DNA of 48,317 nucleotides from Micromonospora sp. CB01531 (GTDB lineage Bacteria > Actinomycetota > Actinomycetes > Mycobacteriales > Micromonosporaceae). A model generated the notes under the pieces. The model saw only the letters and a list, made by a program, of their open reading frames with translations. It was not told where the DNA came from and did no database searches. Position 1 is the stretch's first letter. Each line of letters starts with the position of its first letter. Shown piece by piece: positions 1-7,698 of this stretch. The position numbers and the translations under genes were made by a program. The stretch spans positions 99,022-147,338 of the forward strand of contig NZ_LWLS01000059.1 in the NCBI RefSeq assembly GCF_001905095.1, given 5' to 3'.

Positions 1-211
1 CGTTCAGGGTGATCTTCGACTGGGCGCCCTGCACACCATGCGGGATCAACTTGCCCATGTCGACGGTCGGCTTGTCGGCCTGCACGGCCGCCACCGGCTT
101 GGCAGCGGTGACCGGGGCATCCGCGTGGGCGGCGATCGGACCGGCGAACACACCACCGGTGAAAGCCAGACCAGCAACACCAAGAACACTCTTACGCAGC
201 ATCGAATTCAT
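1..211 (-). CDS. Secreted protein, N-terminal fragment (runs off window start)
   Basis: Only about 70 residues are visible. The start ATG at 211 has a GGAG ribosome site 9 nt upstream; a second in-frame ATG lies at 202. The N-terminus has a basic MLRK segment, a hydrophobic core rich in G/V/A/L, and an AHADA-type signal peptidase site near residue 31. An Ala/Pro/Lys/Val-rich linker follows, then DMGKLIPHGVQGAQSKI. That motif resembles, from memory, secreted Micromonospora proteins with a lysozyme-like or hydrolase C-terminal part, but the domain itself is outside the window. The gene is preceded by a long region carrying three sigma-R-type promoters, so it is probably under stress-dependent control. 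Secretion is well supported; the function is not. Confidence 0.7.
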   Translation of the reverse strand, partial: MNSMLRKSVLGVAGLAFTGGVFAGPIAAHADAPVTAAKPVAAVQADKPTVDMGKLIPHGVQGAQSKITLN

Positions 212-369
212 GACGAAAGCTCCATTCGGGGGTTGGCGCACACACCGATGGGGGGTCGGCTACAAGTGCGCAAGCACCGTCAGGCGCTCAAAAGAGGGGG
301 AAAGTCTTTCGACCGGCTAGCTCGCGGGGCAACGGGGGTTCGCCTCTTCGCGGCGCCGGGACCATATCC

Positions 370-395
370 AACGACCGGCGGGCCACCATCATTCC
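370..395 (-). promoter_or_regulatory. Sigma-R-type promoter motif, copy 1 (GGAAT-N18-GTT)
   Basis: On the minus strand GGAAT (391-395) is separated by exactly 18 nt from GTT (370-372). This matches the known SigR/SigH consensus of thiol-oxidative-stress sigma factors in actinobacteria. It is the copy nearest the secreted protein gene, about 160 nt from its start codon. Flanking bases (GGTCGTTG at the -10 side, CCGGAAT at the -35 side) are shared with copy 2. Confidence 0.6.
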
Positions 396-442
396 GGGCC
401 CGACCACCCCACCACACGGGGGCTCGGTCGCGAGTCATGTGC

Positions 443-468
443 AACGACCGGCAGCCCGCCATCATTCC
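443..468 (-). promoter_or_regulatory. Sigma-R-type promoter motif, copy 2
   Basis: GGAAT (464-468) and GTT (443-445) on the minus strand are again 18 nt apart. The similarity to copy 1 covers about 35 bases (GGCCCGGAATGATGG and GCCGGTCGTTG are common to both), so the pair looks duplicated. Copy 2 is shifted 73 bp from copy 1. Confidence 0.6.
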
Positions 469-522
469 GGGCCTGGCCACCCCGGCTCGCGGGGTGCCTT
501 CCTCGGCCGTGCACCCGTGTCC

Positions 523-548
523 AACGACCCCCGGCCGCCAGAGATTCC
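523..548 (-). promoter_or_regulatory. Sigma-R-type promoter motif, copy 3
   Basis: GGAAT (544-548) and GTT (523-525) on the minus strand are 18 nt apart. This copy is the most diverged in the spacer but keeps GGTCGTTGGACA at the -10 side. It lies 80 bp beyond copy 2. The three copies read in the same direction, toward the secreted protein gene. Confidence 0.55.
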
Positions 549-730
549 AGGCCGAGGATGCCGACCGTCACCCGCAAACCGGACATCGCCGGCCACAACG
601 CCCGGGGCGGGCGGCCGGCAACCCCCGTAGATCCACTCCAGGTACCGCACGAGGCGGTATCCGGCACCCACGACACCCCCACATACCGCACACCGAGTCG
701 ATCCCTGGCCCAGCACAACGAACGAGGCGA

Positions 731-780
731 CACTTTCGGGGAAGTAGCCCCTCGCGGCCGCCGGAAGGCCTCACTTTCGG
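731..780. repeat. Two direct copies of CACTTTCGG, 41 bp apart
   Basis: CACTTTCGG occurs at 731-739 and 772-780. The second copy is part of a near-palindrome, CTTTCGGCGAAAG, and could be an operator half-site pair. No neighbouring regulator identifies the binding protein. Confidence 0.3.
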
Positions 781-1047
781 CGAAAGCGCGCCCCTGAACA
801 CACCCGTAGCGGACCGAGGACAGGCCAGCCAGGACCGGCCTCCAGCCGTACCCGGGGCACGAGTCACGCAGGTCGCACAACCCGGACGGCGCACGACCCG
901 GACGGCGCAGGACCACGACGCGGGTGGGGCCCGCCGGGACCGGCGCAGGGATCAAGCCTGACCGCCGGAGCCGGCGCACGGCGGGTCACCCGAACCGCAA
1001 CCGAAGACGACACCGCATGCCCGGAGACCGTCACCGAAGGCGGACGA

Positions 1048-1731
1048 TCACGGCTCGAACTTGTAGCCCAGGCCCCGGACGGTGACGATGTAGCGCGGCG
1101 CCGAGGGCTCCGGCTCGATCTTCGAGCGCAGCCGCTTGACGTGCACATCCAGCGTCTTGGTGTCGCCCACGTAGTCGGCGCCCCAGACCCGGTCGATCAG
1201 CTGCCCCCGGGTGAGCACCCGGCCCGCGTTGCGCAGTAGCAGCTCCAGCAGCTCGAACTCCTTGAGCGGCAGCTGCACGGGGCCGCCGTCGACGGTCACC
1301 ACGTGGCGCTCGATGTCCATCCGGACCGGCCCGGCGGCCAGGGTCGGCGCACCCGACTCGGTCGCCTCCGCGCTCTGCCGGCGCAGCACCGCCCGGATCC
1401 GGGCCACCAGTTCGCGCGGCGAGTACGGCTTGGTCACGTAGTCGTCGGCCCCGATTTCCAGGCCGACCACCTTGTCGATCTCACTGTCCCGGGCGGTGAC
1501 CATGATGATCGGGACGTGCGAGCGCTGACGGAGCTGCCGGCAGACCTCGGTGCCCGACATCTCCGGCAGCATCAGGTCGAGCAGCACGATGTCGGCGCCG
1601 GTCCGGTCGAACTCGGTGAGGGCGGAGGTGCCCGTCGCGGCGACGGACACCTCGAAGCCCTCCTTGCGCAGCATGTAGGACAGGGCGTCGGAGAACGATT
1701 CCTCGTCCTCGACCACCAGTACGCGGCTCAA
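1048..1731 (-). CDS. regX3: Phosphate-responsive DNA-binding response regulator RegX3
   Basis: A 227-aa OmpR/PhoB-type regulator. The receiver domain spans about residues 3-115, with acidic pocket E8/D9, phosphoacceptor D52 in the LLDLMLPEMSG segment, and K101 in VTKPYSP. A winged-helix DNA-binding domain runs about 135-225 and ends in VTVRGLGYKFEP. It is downstream of senX3 with a 29-nt gap and so forms one operon. In mycobacteria SenX3-RegX3, and in streptomycetes PhoR-PhoP, respond to phosphate limitation. The divergent phoU and the GTTCACC boxes between the operons fit that role. Assignment to this subfamily rests on similarity plus context. Confidence 0.93.
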   Translation of the reverse strand: MSRVLVVEDEESFSDALSYMLRKEGFEVSVAATGTSALTEFDRTGADIVLLDLMLPEMSGTEVCRQLRQRSHVPIIMVTARDSEIDKVVGLEIGADDYVTKPYSPRELVARIRAVLRRQSAEATESGAPTLAAGPVRMDIERHVVTVDGGPVQLPLKEFELLELLLRNAGRVLTRGQLIDRVWGADYVGDTKTLDVHVKRLRSKIEPEPSAPRYIVTVRGLGYKFEP

Positions 1732-1760
1732 CGGGGTGTTTCCTTTCCTGTCGGTCAGGC

Positions 1761-3047
1761 CTACCGAAGCTCGGCCGGGCCGGCCTCGATCCCAGCGGAC
1801 GAGAGTGTCGCCTCCAGGTCGTCCGGGGGGCGCGCGGGCAGCCGGAGGGTGAACGTCGACCCTCCACCAAGAGTGCTCGACACGTCCACCCGACCGCCAT
1901 GGTTGCTGGCGATGTGTTTGACGATGGCCAGGCCCAGGCCAGTGCCACCGGTGGCCCGGGAGCGCGCCTGGTCGGCCCGGTAGAACCGCTCGAAGATCCG
2001 GTCGACCTCGTTCGGGGCGATACCGATGCCCTGGTCGGCCACGGCGATCTCGACGTACTCGTCGGTGGCCCGCGCGGTCACGCGGACCGTGGTGTCCTCG
2101 CCCGAGTAGTTGATCGCGTTCTCCACCAGGTTCGCCAACGCGGTGGCGAGCTGGCTGTCGCTACCGTACACGGTCAGACCGCGCTGTCCATCGACGGCGA
2201 TCTCCACGCGGCGGGCCGTGGCGCCGGTCCGGGTCCGGTCGATCACCTCGGCGATCACCCAGTCCACGGAGACCGGCTCCGGCGCGGGTTGCGGCTCGGC
2301 GCCCTGGAGCCGGGTCAGCTCCAGCAGTTCCTGGACGAGCCGGCCCAGCCGGGTCGACTCGTGCTGGATCCGCTCGGCGAACCGCCGGGCGGCAATCATG
2401 TCCTCGGAGAGGTCCGCCGCGCCCTCAGCGGCCGGCTCGGTGGCGTCGACCAGCGCCTCGGCGAGGAGTTGGAGGGCCCCGATCGGGGTCTTCAGCTCGT
2501 GGCTCACGTTGGCCACGAAGTCCCGCCGGACCCGGGCCAGCCGGTGCGACTCTGTGACGTCGGCCGCCTCGACGGAGATGTAGCCGGCGCCGAGCCCCAT
2601 CGCGCGCAGGTGCACGCCGAGCGGGTTGTCGCCCGCGCTGTCGCGACCACGCGGCAGGTCCAGCTCGATCTCGCGGCGCACGCCGGTGCGGCGGACCTGC
2701 CCGGCGAGGGTACGGATCAGCGGGTGCGCCACCATGGTGCCGGGCATCCCGCCGGTGCGGAGCAGGCCCATCGCCCGCGCGGCCGGGTTCACCAGCACCG
2801 GCTGGTCGTCCGGGTCGAGCACCACCACGCCGGCGCGGAGCGAGTCGATCGTCTTCCGGCCGAGCCCGGAGAGCCCACCCTGCTGCTCGTCGGGAATCGC
2901 GGGCCTCCCTGCCTGCCAACGGGAGCGCTCGCTCCCCGATGACGCCGATCGGCGCCGCCACTGCTGGACGCGTCGGGACAGCAGCAGCCCGGCGACCAGT
3001 CCGGCCACCAGTGCCACGGCCACCACGACCGCCACCGCCCAATCCAC
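1761..3047 (-). CDS. senX3: Sensor histidine kinase SenX3
   Basis: A 428-aa membrane sensor kinase. It has one hydrophobic segment at residues 4-24, an RSWQ-rich juxtamembrane stretch, a PAS-like region about 65-170, a HisKA domain with phosphorylated H183 in DFVANVSHELKTP, and a HATPase domain with an N box (NLVENAINYSG), DQGIGI and GGTGLGLAIVKHI. It phosphorylates the neighbouring RegX3. The start is GTG at 3047. A TACGAT -10 element (3054-3059) lies exactly 6 nt before it with no ribosome site, so the mRNA is probably leaderless. A GTTCACC box at 3068-3074 sits just upstream of that -10. The single N-terminal membrane segment and small sensing region match mycobacterial SenX3. Confidence 0.92.
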   Translation of the reverse strand: MDWAVAVVVAVALVAGLVAGLLLSRRVQQWRRRSASSGSERSRWQAGRPAIPDEQQGGLSGLGRKTIDSLRAGVVVLDPDDQPVLVNPAARAMGLLRTGGMPGTMVAHPLIRTLAGQVRRTGVRREIELDLPRGRDSAGDNPLGVHLRAMGLGAGYISVEAADVTESHRLARVRRDFVANVSHELKTPIGALQLLAEALVDATEPAAEGAADLSEDMIAARRFAERIQHESTRLGRLVQELLELTRLQGAEPQPAPEPVSVDWVIAEVIDRTRTGATARRVEIAVDGQRGLTVYGSDSQLATALANLVENAINYSGEDTTVRVTARATDEYVEIAVADQGIGIAPNEVDRIFERFYRADQARSRATGGTGLGLAIVKHIASNHGGRVDVSSTLGGGSTFTLRLPARPPDDLEATLSSAGIEAGPAELR

Positions 3048-3067
3048 CCGGCGATCGTAGGGTCAAT

Positions 3068-3158
3068 GTTCACCTGACGATCGGGCGGAATGGGACGAAC
3101 CACTCTCACTTCCGGGAAAGTTCACTCACGGGCCCCGCGTCGTTCACCCGGGTTCACC
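3068..3158. promoter_or_regulatory. PhoP/RegX3-type boxes (GTTCACC/T repeats) between senX3 and phoU
   Basis: GTTCACC occurs at 3068-3074, 3142-3148 and 3152-3158, and GTTCACT at 3120-3126. Spacing from 3120 to 3142 is 22 bp (two helical turns) and from 3142 to 3152 is 10 bp. Direct GTTCACC repeats are the known PHO-box unit bound by actinobacterial PhoP/RegX3. The first box is next to the senX3 -10; the cluster of three is about 100 bp before phoU. This suggests that RegX3 controls both directions. Confidence 0.7.
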
Positions 3159-3257
3159 TTGGCGCCGGCACCCCCGGCCTACGGTGGGTCGCGCACCTGC
3201 TCACGCCGTACGCGGCCGGCCCCGGCCGCCCGCGGCCACCGACCTCAGGAAGTGACG

Positions 3258-3911
3258 ATGCGCGACGAGTTCCGGGCCGACCTGCAGATTGTCAGCCAAC
3301 TGCTGGTGGACATGGCGGAGGGGGTGCGCGCCGCTCTGCGCCAGGCCACCAGGGGCCTGCTCACCGCCGACCGCGCGGCGTCCGAGACGGTGGTCGCGCG
3401 GGACGCCGAGATCGACGACCTTTACCGGCACGTGGAGGAGCGGGTCTGCGACCTGCTGGCCCGGCAGGCGCCGGTCGCCTCCGACCTGCGGGCGATGATC
3501 ACGGCCCTGCACGTGGCGGCCGACCTGGAGCGGATGGGCGACCTGGCCGACCACGTGGCCAAGACGGCGCTGCGCCGGCACCCCTCCCCGGCGGTGCCGG
3601 CCGAGCTGCGTCCGGTCTTCACCGACATGGCCGCCATCGCCGACCGGATGGCCGAGAAGATCGCCACGCTGCTGGCCCGGCCCGACGCCGCGCTCGCGGC
3701 CGAGCTGGACAGCGACGACGACGCCATGGACGACCTGCACAAGAGCCTCTTCGGCGTGCTGCTCGGCGACGACTGGCCGTACGGGGTGGAGACCGCGATC
3801 GACGCCACCCTGCTGGGGCGCTTCTACGAGCGCTTCGCCGACCACGCGGTGAACGTCGGCGAGCACGTGATCTACCTGATCACCGGCGAGGCCGCCGCCT
3901 CGGCGAGCTGA
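3258..3911 (+). CDS. phoU: Phosphate transport/signalling regulator PhoU
   Basis: 217 aa, all-helical, with the two PhoU repeats (about residues 10-100 and 115-205). Typical metal-site motifs are DLERMGDLADHVAK in the first repeat and FYERFADHAVNVGEHVIYL in the second. PhoU links the Pst phosphate transporter to the sensor kinase and represses the Pho response when phosphate is ample. The start ATG at 3258 follows AGGAAG at 3247. An in-frame open stretch begins earlier, but its translation is not PhoU-like. The gene is divergent from senX3 across the PHO-box region and is followed by a strong terminator shared with gpmA. Confidence 0.94.
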   Translation: MRDEFRADLQIVSQLLVDMAEGVRAALRQATRGLLTADRAASETVVARDAEIDDLYRHVEERVCDLLARQAPVASDLRAMITALHVAADLERMGDLADHVAKTALRRHPSPAVPAELRPVFTDMAAIADRMAEKIATLLARPDAALAAELDSDDDAMDDLHKSLFGVLLGDDWPYGVETAIDATLLGRFYERFADHAVNVGEHVIYLITGEAAASAS

Positions 3912-3921
3912 GCCCGGACGC

Positions 3922-3957
3922 GACGAAGGGGCCCCGATCGCCCGGGGCCCCTTCGTC
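3922..3957. terminator. Bidirectional hairpin terminator between phoU and gpmA
   Basis: A 14-bp perfect stem, GACGAAGGGGCCCC (3922-3935) paired with 3944-3957, encloses an 8-nt loop. It lies between convergent genes, 10 nt past the phoU stop and 7 nt past the gpmA stop. There is no U-tract, as is usual in high-GC actinobacteria. Confidence 0.85.
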
Positions 3958-3963
3958 GTCCGG

Positions 3964-4731
3964 TCAGCGGCCCTGGTTGGCGACTGCGGCGGCGGCCTCC
4001 TTGGCCGCCGTCGGGTCCAGGTACGTCCCGCCCAGCGTCTGCGGGCGCAGCTGCGGGTCGAGGTCGTAGCGCAGCGGGATGCCGGTCGGGATGTTCAGCT
4101 TGGCGATCGCCTCGTCGGAGATCTGGTCGAGGTGCTTGACCAGGGCGCGCAGCGAGTTGCCGTGCGCCGCGACCAGCACCGTACGGCCGGCCAGGATGTC
4201 CGGCACGATCGAGTCGTACCAGTAGGGCAGCATCCGCTCGACGACGTCCTTCAGGCACTCCGTCCGCGGCATCAGCTCGGTCGGCAGCAGCGCGTACCGG
4301 GGGTCGCCGACCTGGGACCACTGGTCGTTGTCGTCGATCGGCGGCGGCGGCGTGTCGTACGACCGGCGCCAGAGCATGAACTGCTCCTCGCCGTACTCGT
4401 CCAGGGTCTGCTTCTTGTTCTTGCCCTGCAGGGCGCCGTAGTGCCGCTCGTTGAGCCGCCACGACCGGCGCACCGCGATCCAGTGCCGGTCGGCCGCGTC
4501 CAGCGCCAGCTCGGCGGTGCGGATCGCGCGGCGCAGCACGCTCGTGTGCACCACGTCGGGCAGCAGGCTGTGCTCGCGGAGCAGCTCGCCGCCGCGCCGC
4601 GCCTCGCTCTCGCCCTTGGTCGTCAGGTCGACGTCGACCCAGCCGGTGAAGAGGTTCTTGGCGTTCCAGTCGCTCTCGCCGTGCCGCAGCAGGACCAGCG
4701 TCCCGACGGTGGGCCCCTCGCTCGCAGTCAT
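3964..4731 (-). CDS. gpmA: 2,3-bisphosphoglycerate-dependent phosphoglycerate mutase
   Basis: 255 aa from the chosen start. It interconverts 3- and 2-phosphoglycerate in glycolysis through a phosphohistidine. Catalytic His17 is in [12 protein letters not shown] and the second active-site His in [24 protein letters not shown] and [13 protein letters not shown] are family signatures. The ATG at 4731 has AGGA 8 nt upstream, whereas the ATG at 4740 would place that ribosome site only 1 nt away, so 4731 is preferred. It sits beside senX3-regX3-phoU as in mycobacteria (gpm1 next to senX3). Confidence 0.95.
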   Translation of the reverse strand: MTASEGPTVGTLVLLRHGESDWNAKNLFTGWVDVDLTTKGESEARRGGELLREHSLLPDVVHTSVLRRAIRTAELALDAADRHWIAVRRSWRLNERHYGALQGKNKKQTLDEYGEEQFMLWRRSYDTPPPPIDDNDQWSQVGDPRYALLPTELMPRTECLKDVVERMLPYWYDSIVPDILAGRTVLVAAHGNSLRALVKHLDQISDEAIAKLNIPTGIPLRYDLDPQLRPQTLGGTYLDPTAAKEAAAAVANQGR

Positions 4732-4842
4732 GCGGATCATCCTGCCGTACCTCGTCGGCGGACACGCGGCGACCGGTCGTGACGACCACCACGTGGAAAA
4801 GCTGATGACCGGCGTTCCGGCCCGACACTAGGTTGTAAGGCG

Positions 4843-4857
4843 CTGATGATTCGTCAG
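4843..4857. promoter_or_regulatory. 15-bp near-palindrome upstream of the MFS pair
   Basis: CTGATGATTCGTCAG is palindromic with one mismatched pair. It lies 26 nt before the first MFS start, where a repressor operator would be expected. TAGGTT at 4829-4834 is a possible -10 element just upstream. No cognate regulator is encoded next to it. Confidence 0.35.
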
Positions 4858-4882
4858 TCATTACCAAATCGGGGGCGTCGGA

Positions 4883-6208
4883 ATGCGGACGGTGCAGGGC
4901 TGGTTCCGGGACACCACGGGCGGGCTGCCGAGGTCCTTCTGGTACCTCTGGACCGGCACGCTGATCAATCGGCTCGGCTCGTTCGTCCTGGTCTTCCTGG
5001 CCATCTACCTCACCCGCGAGCGCGGCTTCTCGGCCTCCCAGGCCGGCCTGGTGATCGGCCTGTGGGGCGTCGGCGGCGCGGTCGGCACCACGATCGGCGG
5101 CACCCTCACCGACCGCTGGGGCCGCCGCCCCACCCTGCTCACCGCGCACCTCGGCGCGGCCGTCATGATGGTCGGGCTCGGCCTGGCCCGGCCGCTCTGG
5201 GCGGTGGCCCTGGGCGCGCTGCTGCTGGGCCTGTTCGCCGAGGCGGCCCGCCCGGCGTTCGGCGCCATGATGGTCGACGTGGTGCCGGAGAAGGACCGGC
5301 TGCGCGCCTTCTCGCTGAACTACTGGGCGATCAACCTCGGCTTCGCCTGCGCCGCGGTGCTCGCCGGCGTCGCCGCCCAGGCCGGCTACCTGCTGCTCTT
5401 CCTGGTCGACGCGGTGACCACAGCGGTCACCGCCCTGATCATCTTCAGCCGGGTCGGGGAGACTCGGACGACCCCGACCGGCCCGGTCGCCAAGGGACCC
5501 GCGGTCCCCGCCGGCGCCCTGCGGACCATCCTCACCGACCGGGTCTTCCTCGGGTTCGTGGCGCTCAACCTGTTCGCCGCGCTGGTCTTCCTCCAGCACA
5601 TCTCGATGCTGCCGATCGCCATGGGCGACTCGGGCCTGAGCCCCGCCACGTACGGCTCGGTGATCGCGCTCAACGGGGTGCTGATCGTGGTCGGCCAGCT
5701 TTTCGTACCCCGGCTGATCAAGGGTCGGAGCCGCTCGCACGTGCTGGCGCTCGCCTCGGTGGTGACGGGTGTCGGCTTCGGCCTCACCGCGTTCGCCGAC
5801 GCCGCCTGGTTCTACGGGCTCACCGTGCTGATCTGGACCATTGGCGAGATGCTCAACTCGCCGTCCAACGCCACCCTCATCGCCGAGCTCTCCCCCGCCG
5901 CGCTGCGCGGCCGCTACCAGGGCGTCTTCTCGCTCTCCTGGCAGTTGGCCGGGGCGGCCGCCCCGATCCTGGGCGGCCTGGTCCGGGAGCACGCCGGCAA
6001 TACCACGCTCTGGGTCGGCTGCGCCGCGATCGGCGGCGTGACGGCGGTGGCCCACCTCGTCTCCGGCCCGGCCCGGGAACGGCGCGCGGTCCAGCTCCGG
6101 ACCTCTGCCACGCCGGTCCGGCCGGTCACCGTGGTTCGGTCGCCGGCCCCGGAGGTGGCCGAGGCCGCGGCCACCGCTCCCACCGAGCCGGTCCGGGCCG
6201 GTTCCTGA
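4883..6208 (+). CDS. MFS transporter (first of tandem pair)
   Basis: 441 aa with about 12 predicted membrane helices. The MFS motif A between helices 2 and 3 reads GGTLTDRWGRRPT (about residues 72-84), and a motif C-like glycine-rich helix 5 region follows. The N-terminal WFRDTTGGLPRSFWYLWTGTLINRLGSF is nearly the same pattern as in the next gene. The C-terminal 40 residues are a soluble Ala/Pro/Thr tail. It is likely a drug or metabolite exporter of the DHA1 type; the substrate cannot be read from sequence. The start ATG follows GGGGGCG. A likely terminator hairpin separates it from its paralogue. Confidence 0.85.
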   Translation: MRTVQGWFRDTTGGLPRSFWYLWTGTLINRLGSFVLVFLAIYLTRERGFSASQAGLVIGLWGVGGAVGTTIGGTLTDRWGRRPTLLTAHLGAAVMMVGLGLARPLWAVALGALLLGLFAEAARPAFGAMMVDVVPEKDRLRAFSLNYWAINLGFACAAVLAGVAAQAGYLLLFLVDAVTTAVTALIIFSRVGETRTTPTGPVAKGPAVPAGALRTILTDRVFLGFVALNLFAALVFLQHISMLPIAMGDSGLSPATYGSVIALNGVLIVVGQLFVPRLIKGRSRSHVLALASVVTGVGFGLTAFADAAWFYGLTVLIWTIGEMLNSPSNATLIAELSPAALRGRYQGVFSLSWQLAGAAAPILGGLVREHAGNTTLWVGCAAIGGVTAVAHLVSGPARERRAVQLRTSATPVRPVTVVRSPAPEVAEAAATAPTEPVRAGS

Positions 6209-6217
6209 GGTACGCCC

Positions 6218-6257
6218 GTCCGGGTGGTGATCAGGGCCACCCTGGCGCGGCCCGGAC
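6218..6257 (+). terminator. Hairpin between the two MFS genes
   Basis: GTCCGGG (6218-6224) pairs with CCCGGAC (6251-6257), and GGTGG/CCACC complementarity lies inside. It begins 10 nt after the first MFS stop. A TACGGT -10-like element at 6267-6272 suggests that the second MFS gene has its own promoter. Confidence 0.45.
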
Positions 6258-6309
6258 CGGCTCCCTACGGTCTGAGGCGGACCGGTTAACAAACCTTCAT
6301 GGAGGACCC

Positions 6310-7572
6310 GTGCGCGGCCTGCGGCGCTGGTGGGACGACACGGCTGGCGGGCTCCCCGCCACCTTCTGGTACCTCTGGTCCGGCCTGCTGATCAACCGGG
6401 CCGGCGCCTTCGCGATGCTCTTCCTGTCGCTCTACCTGACCGCCGCGCGAGGCGCCTCCTGGTCCCTCGCCGGGCTCGTGGTCGGGGCGTACGGGGCCGG
6501 CGGGGCGGTCGGCACGCTGCTCGGCGGAGTGCTGGCCGACCGGTGGGGTCGCCGGGCCACCCTGCTCGCCGGCCACCTGGGCGCCGCCGGGCTGATGCTG
6601 GCCCTGGCGTTCAGCCGGGAGTTGGCGGTGATCGGGGTGCTCGCCGCGCTGGTCGGGGTGGCGCACTCGATGCCCGGCCCGGCCTTCGTGGCGGCCATCG
6701 TCGACGTGGTGCCCGAGGAACGCCGCTCGCGGGCGTTCAACCTCCAGTTCTGGGCGTTCAACCTCGGCATGGCGGTGGCCTCGCTGCTGGCCGGCGTGCT
6801 CGCCGAGGCCAGCTTCCTCGCGCTCTTCCTGGTCGACGCCGCCGCGACGCTGGCCGCCGCGGCCGTCGTCGCACTGAAGGTCCCCGAGACGCTGGCCCGC
6901 CGAACGGCGGCCCCCCGCGTCGTGGCGGGCCGGTCGCGGCGGCCGGGGCTGCACACCGCGCTGACCGACCGGACCTTCCTCGTCTTCGTCGGGCTGACCT
7001 TCCTGCTGGCCGTGCTCACCATGCAGACCTCGACGATCATGCCGCTGGCCATGCGGGCCGACGGGCTGGGCCCCTCGGCGTACGGCGTGGTGGTGGCGGT
7101 CGGCGGCGCTCTCATCGTGGTGGGTCAACTCTTCGTGCCCCGGCTGATCGAGCCGTTCCGGAAGTCCACCGTGCTCGCGGTCTCCACCGGGCTGATGGCG
7201 CTCGGCTTCGGTTGGCTCGCCGTCGCCGACCACCTGCCGTTCTACCTCGGCGCGGCGGTGGTGTGGACGGTCGGGCAGATGCTCGCCGCACCCCCGAACG
7301 CGCAGATCAACGCGGATCTCGCGCCTCCGGAGCTGCGCGCCCACTACCAGTCGGTGTTCTACCTGACCTTCCCGGCGGCGTCCTTCGTGGCGCCGGCGCT
7401 GGGCGGGCTCAGCCTGCAGCACCTCGGCGAGCGGCATTGGCTCGTGGTGGGCGGGCTGGGCCTGGTGGCGGCGGTCGGTCACCTGCTCGCCGGCCCGCCC
7501 CGGGAACGCCGGGTCGCCGCGCTGCGGGTGGCGCCGGCGGACCGGGCGGAAGCGCTGGCTGGCGGCCGCTGA
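6310..7572 (+). CDS. MFS transporter (second of tandem pair)
   Basis: 420 aa with about 12 membrane helices. Motif A is GGVLADRWGRRAT. The start is GTG at 6310 directly after GGAGGACCC; the nearby ATG at 6299 is out of frame. It is paralogous to the upstream gene along its whole length (shared DTAGGLPATFWYLWSG, VDVVPEERRSRAFNLQFWAFNLG, VGQLFVPRLIEPFRKS, SGPARERR/AGPPRERR endings), so the pair arose by tandem duplication. The substrates may differ, since the central loop and the C-terminus diverge. The gene ends with GPPRERRVAALRV, without the long tail of its neighbour. Confidence 0.85.
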   Translation: MRGLRRWWDDTAGGLPATFWYLWSGLLINRAGAFAMLFLSLYLTAARGASWSLAGLVVGAYGAGGAVGTLLGGVLADRWGRRATLLAGHLGAAGLMLALAFSRELAVIGVLAALVGVAHSMPGPAFVAAIVDVVPEERRSRAFNLQFWAFNLGMAVASLLAGVLAEASFLALFLVDAAATLAAAAVVALKVPETLARRTAAPRVVAGRSRRPGLHTALTDRTFLVFVGLTFLLAVLTMQTSTIMPLAMRADGLGPSAYGVVVAVGGALIVVGQLFVPRLIEPFRKSTVLAVSTGLMALGFGWLAVADHLPFYLGAAVVWTVGQMLAAPPNAQINADLAPPELRAHYQSVFYLTFPAASFVAPALGGLSLQHLGERHWLVVGGLGLVAAVGHLLAGPPRERRVAALRVAPADRAEALAGGR

Positions 7573-7595
7573 GGCGGTCCGGCTCCGGACGGCGT

Positions 7596-7633
7596 CGAGC
7601 GCCCACCTCGACCCCCGTCGTGGTGGGCGCTCG
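7596..7633. terminator. Terminator hairpin after the MFS pair
   Basis: A 12-bp perfect stem CGAGCGCCCACC (7596-7607) pairs with 7622-7633 around a 14-nt loop, 23 nt after the MFS stop. Confidence 0.75.
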
Positions 7634-7643
7634 CACCGTACAC

Positions 7644-7698
7644 CCGGCGGCGGCGGGCGACACTCACCCCCGTAAGCGTCGCCCGCTCGCGCCGCCGG
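7644..7698. other. Second, longer inverted repeat in the same intergenic region
   Basis: CCGGCGGCG-GCGGGCGAC (7644-7661) pairs with 7678-7698 in an 18-bp stem interrupted by one 3-nt bulge, with a 16-nt loop ACTCACCCCCGTAAGC. It could be a backup terminator for the minus-strand Rho_N gene or a structured RNA. It is distinct from the hairpin at 7596. Confidence 0.5.

Larger units (their letters stand above)
212..1047. other. Long intergenic region upstream of the secreted protein gene
   Basis: No credible gene is seen in these 836 bases. Open frames exist on both strands, but they overlap one another, have Arg/Pro/Gly-rich translations and lack recognisable domains. The part next to the secreted gene (212-365) would form its roughly 150-nt 5' leader and includes a small GTCGAAAGAC hairpin. 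Three tandem promoter motifs lie at 370-548, and two CACTTTCGG copies at 731-780. Positions 882-914 hold a short direct repeat of CCCGGACGGCGCA. The rest shows nothing I can name. Confidence 0.6.

Noticed and set aside
212..365. Possible ydaO-type (c-di-AMP) or c-di-GMP riboswitch in the 5' leader of the secreted protein gene
   Set aside because: Some fragments (GAGCTAGCC, a GAAA-loop hairpin) recall these classes, but I could not align the conserved core of either. A covariance search would decide.
38..961. Overlapping long open frames on both strands in the first kilobase
   Set aside because: They conflict with one another, have Arg/Pro-rich low-information translations, and cross the promoter array and the signal peptide gene.
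3872..6292. An 806-codon minus-strand frame across gpmA and the first MFS gene
   Set aside because: Composition is Gly/Arg/Asp-rich and it overlaps two well-supported genes in other frames.
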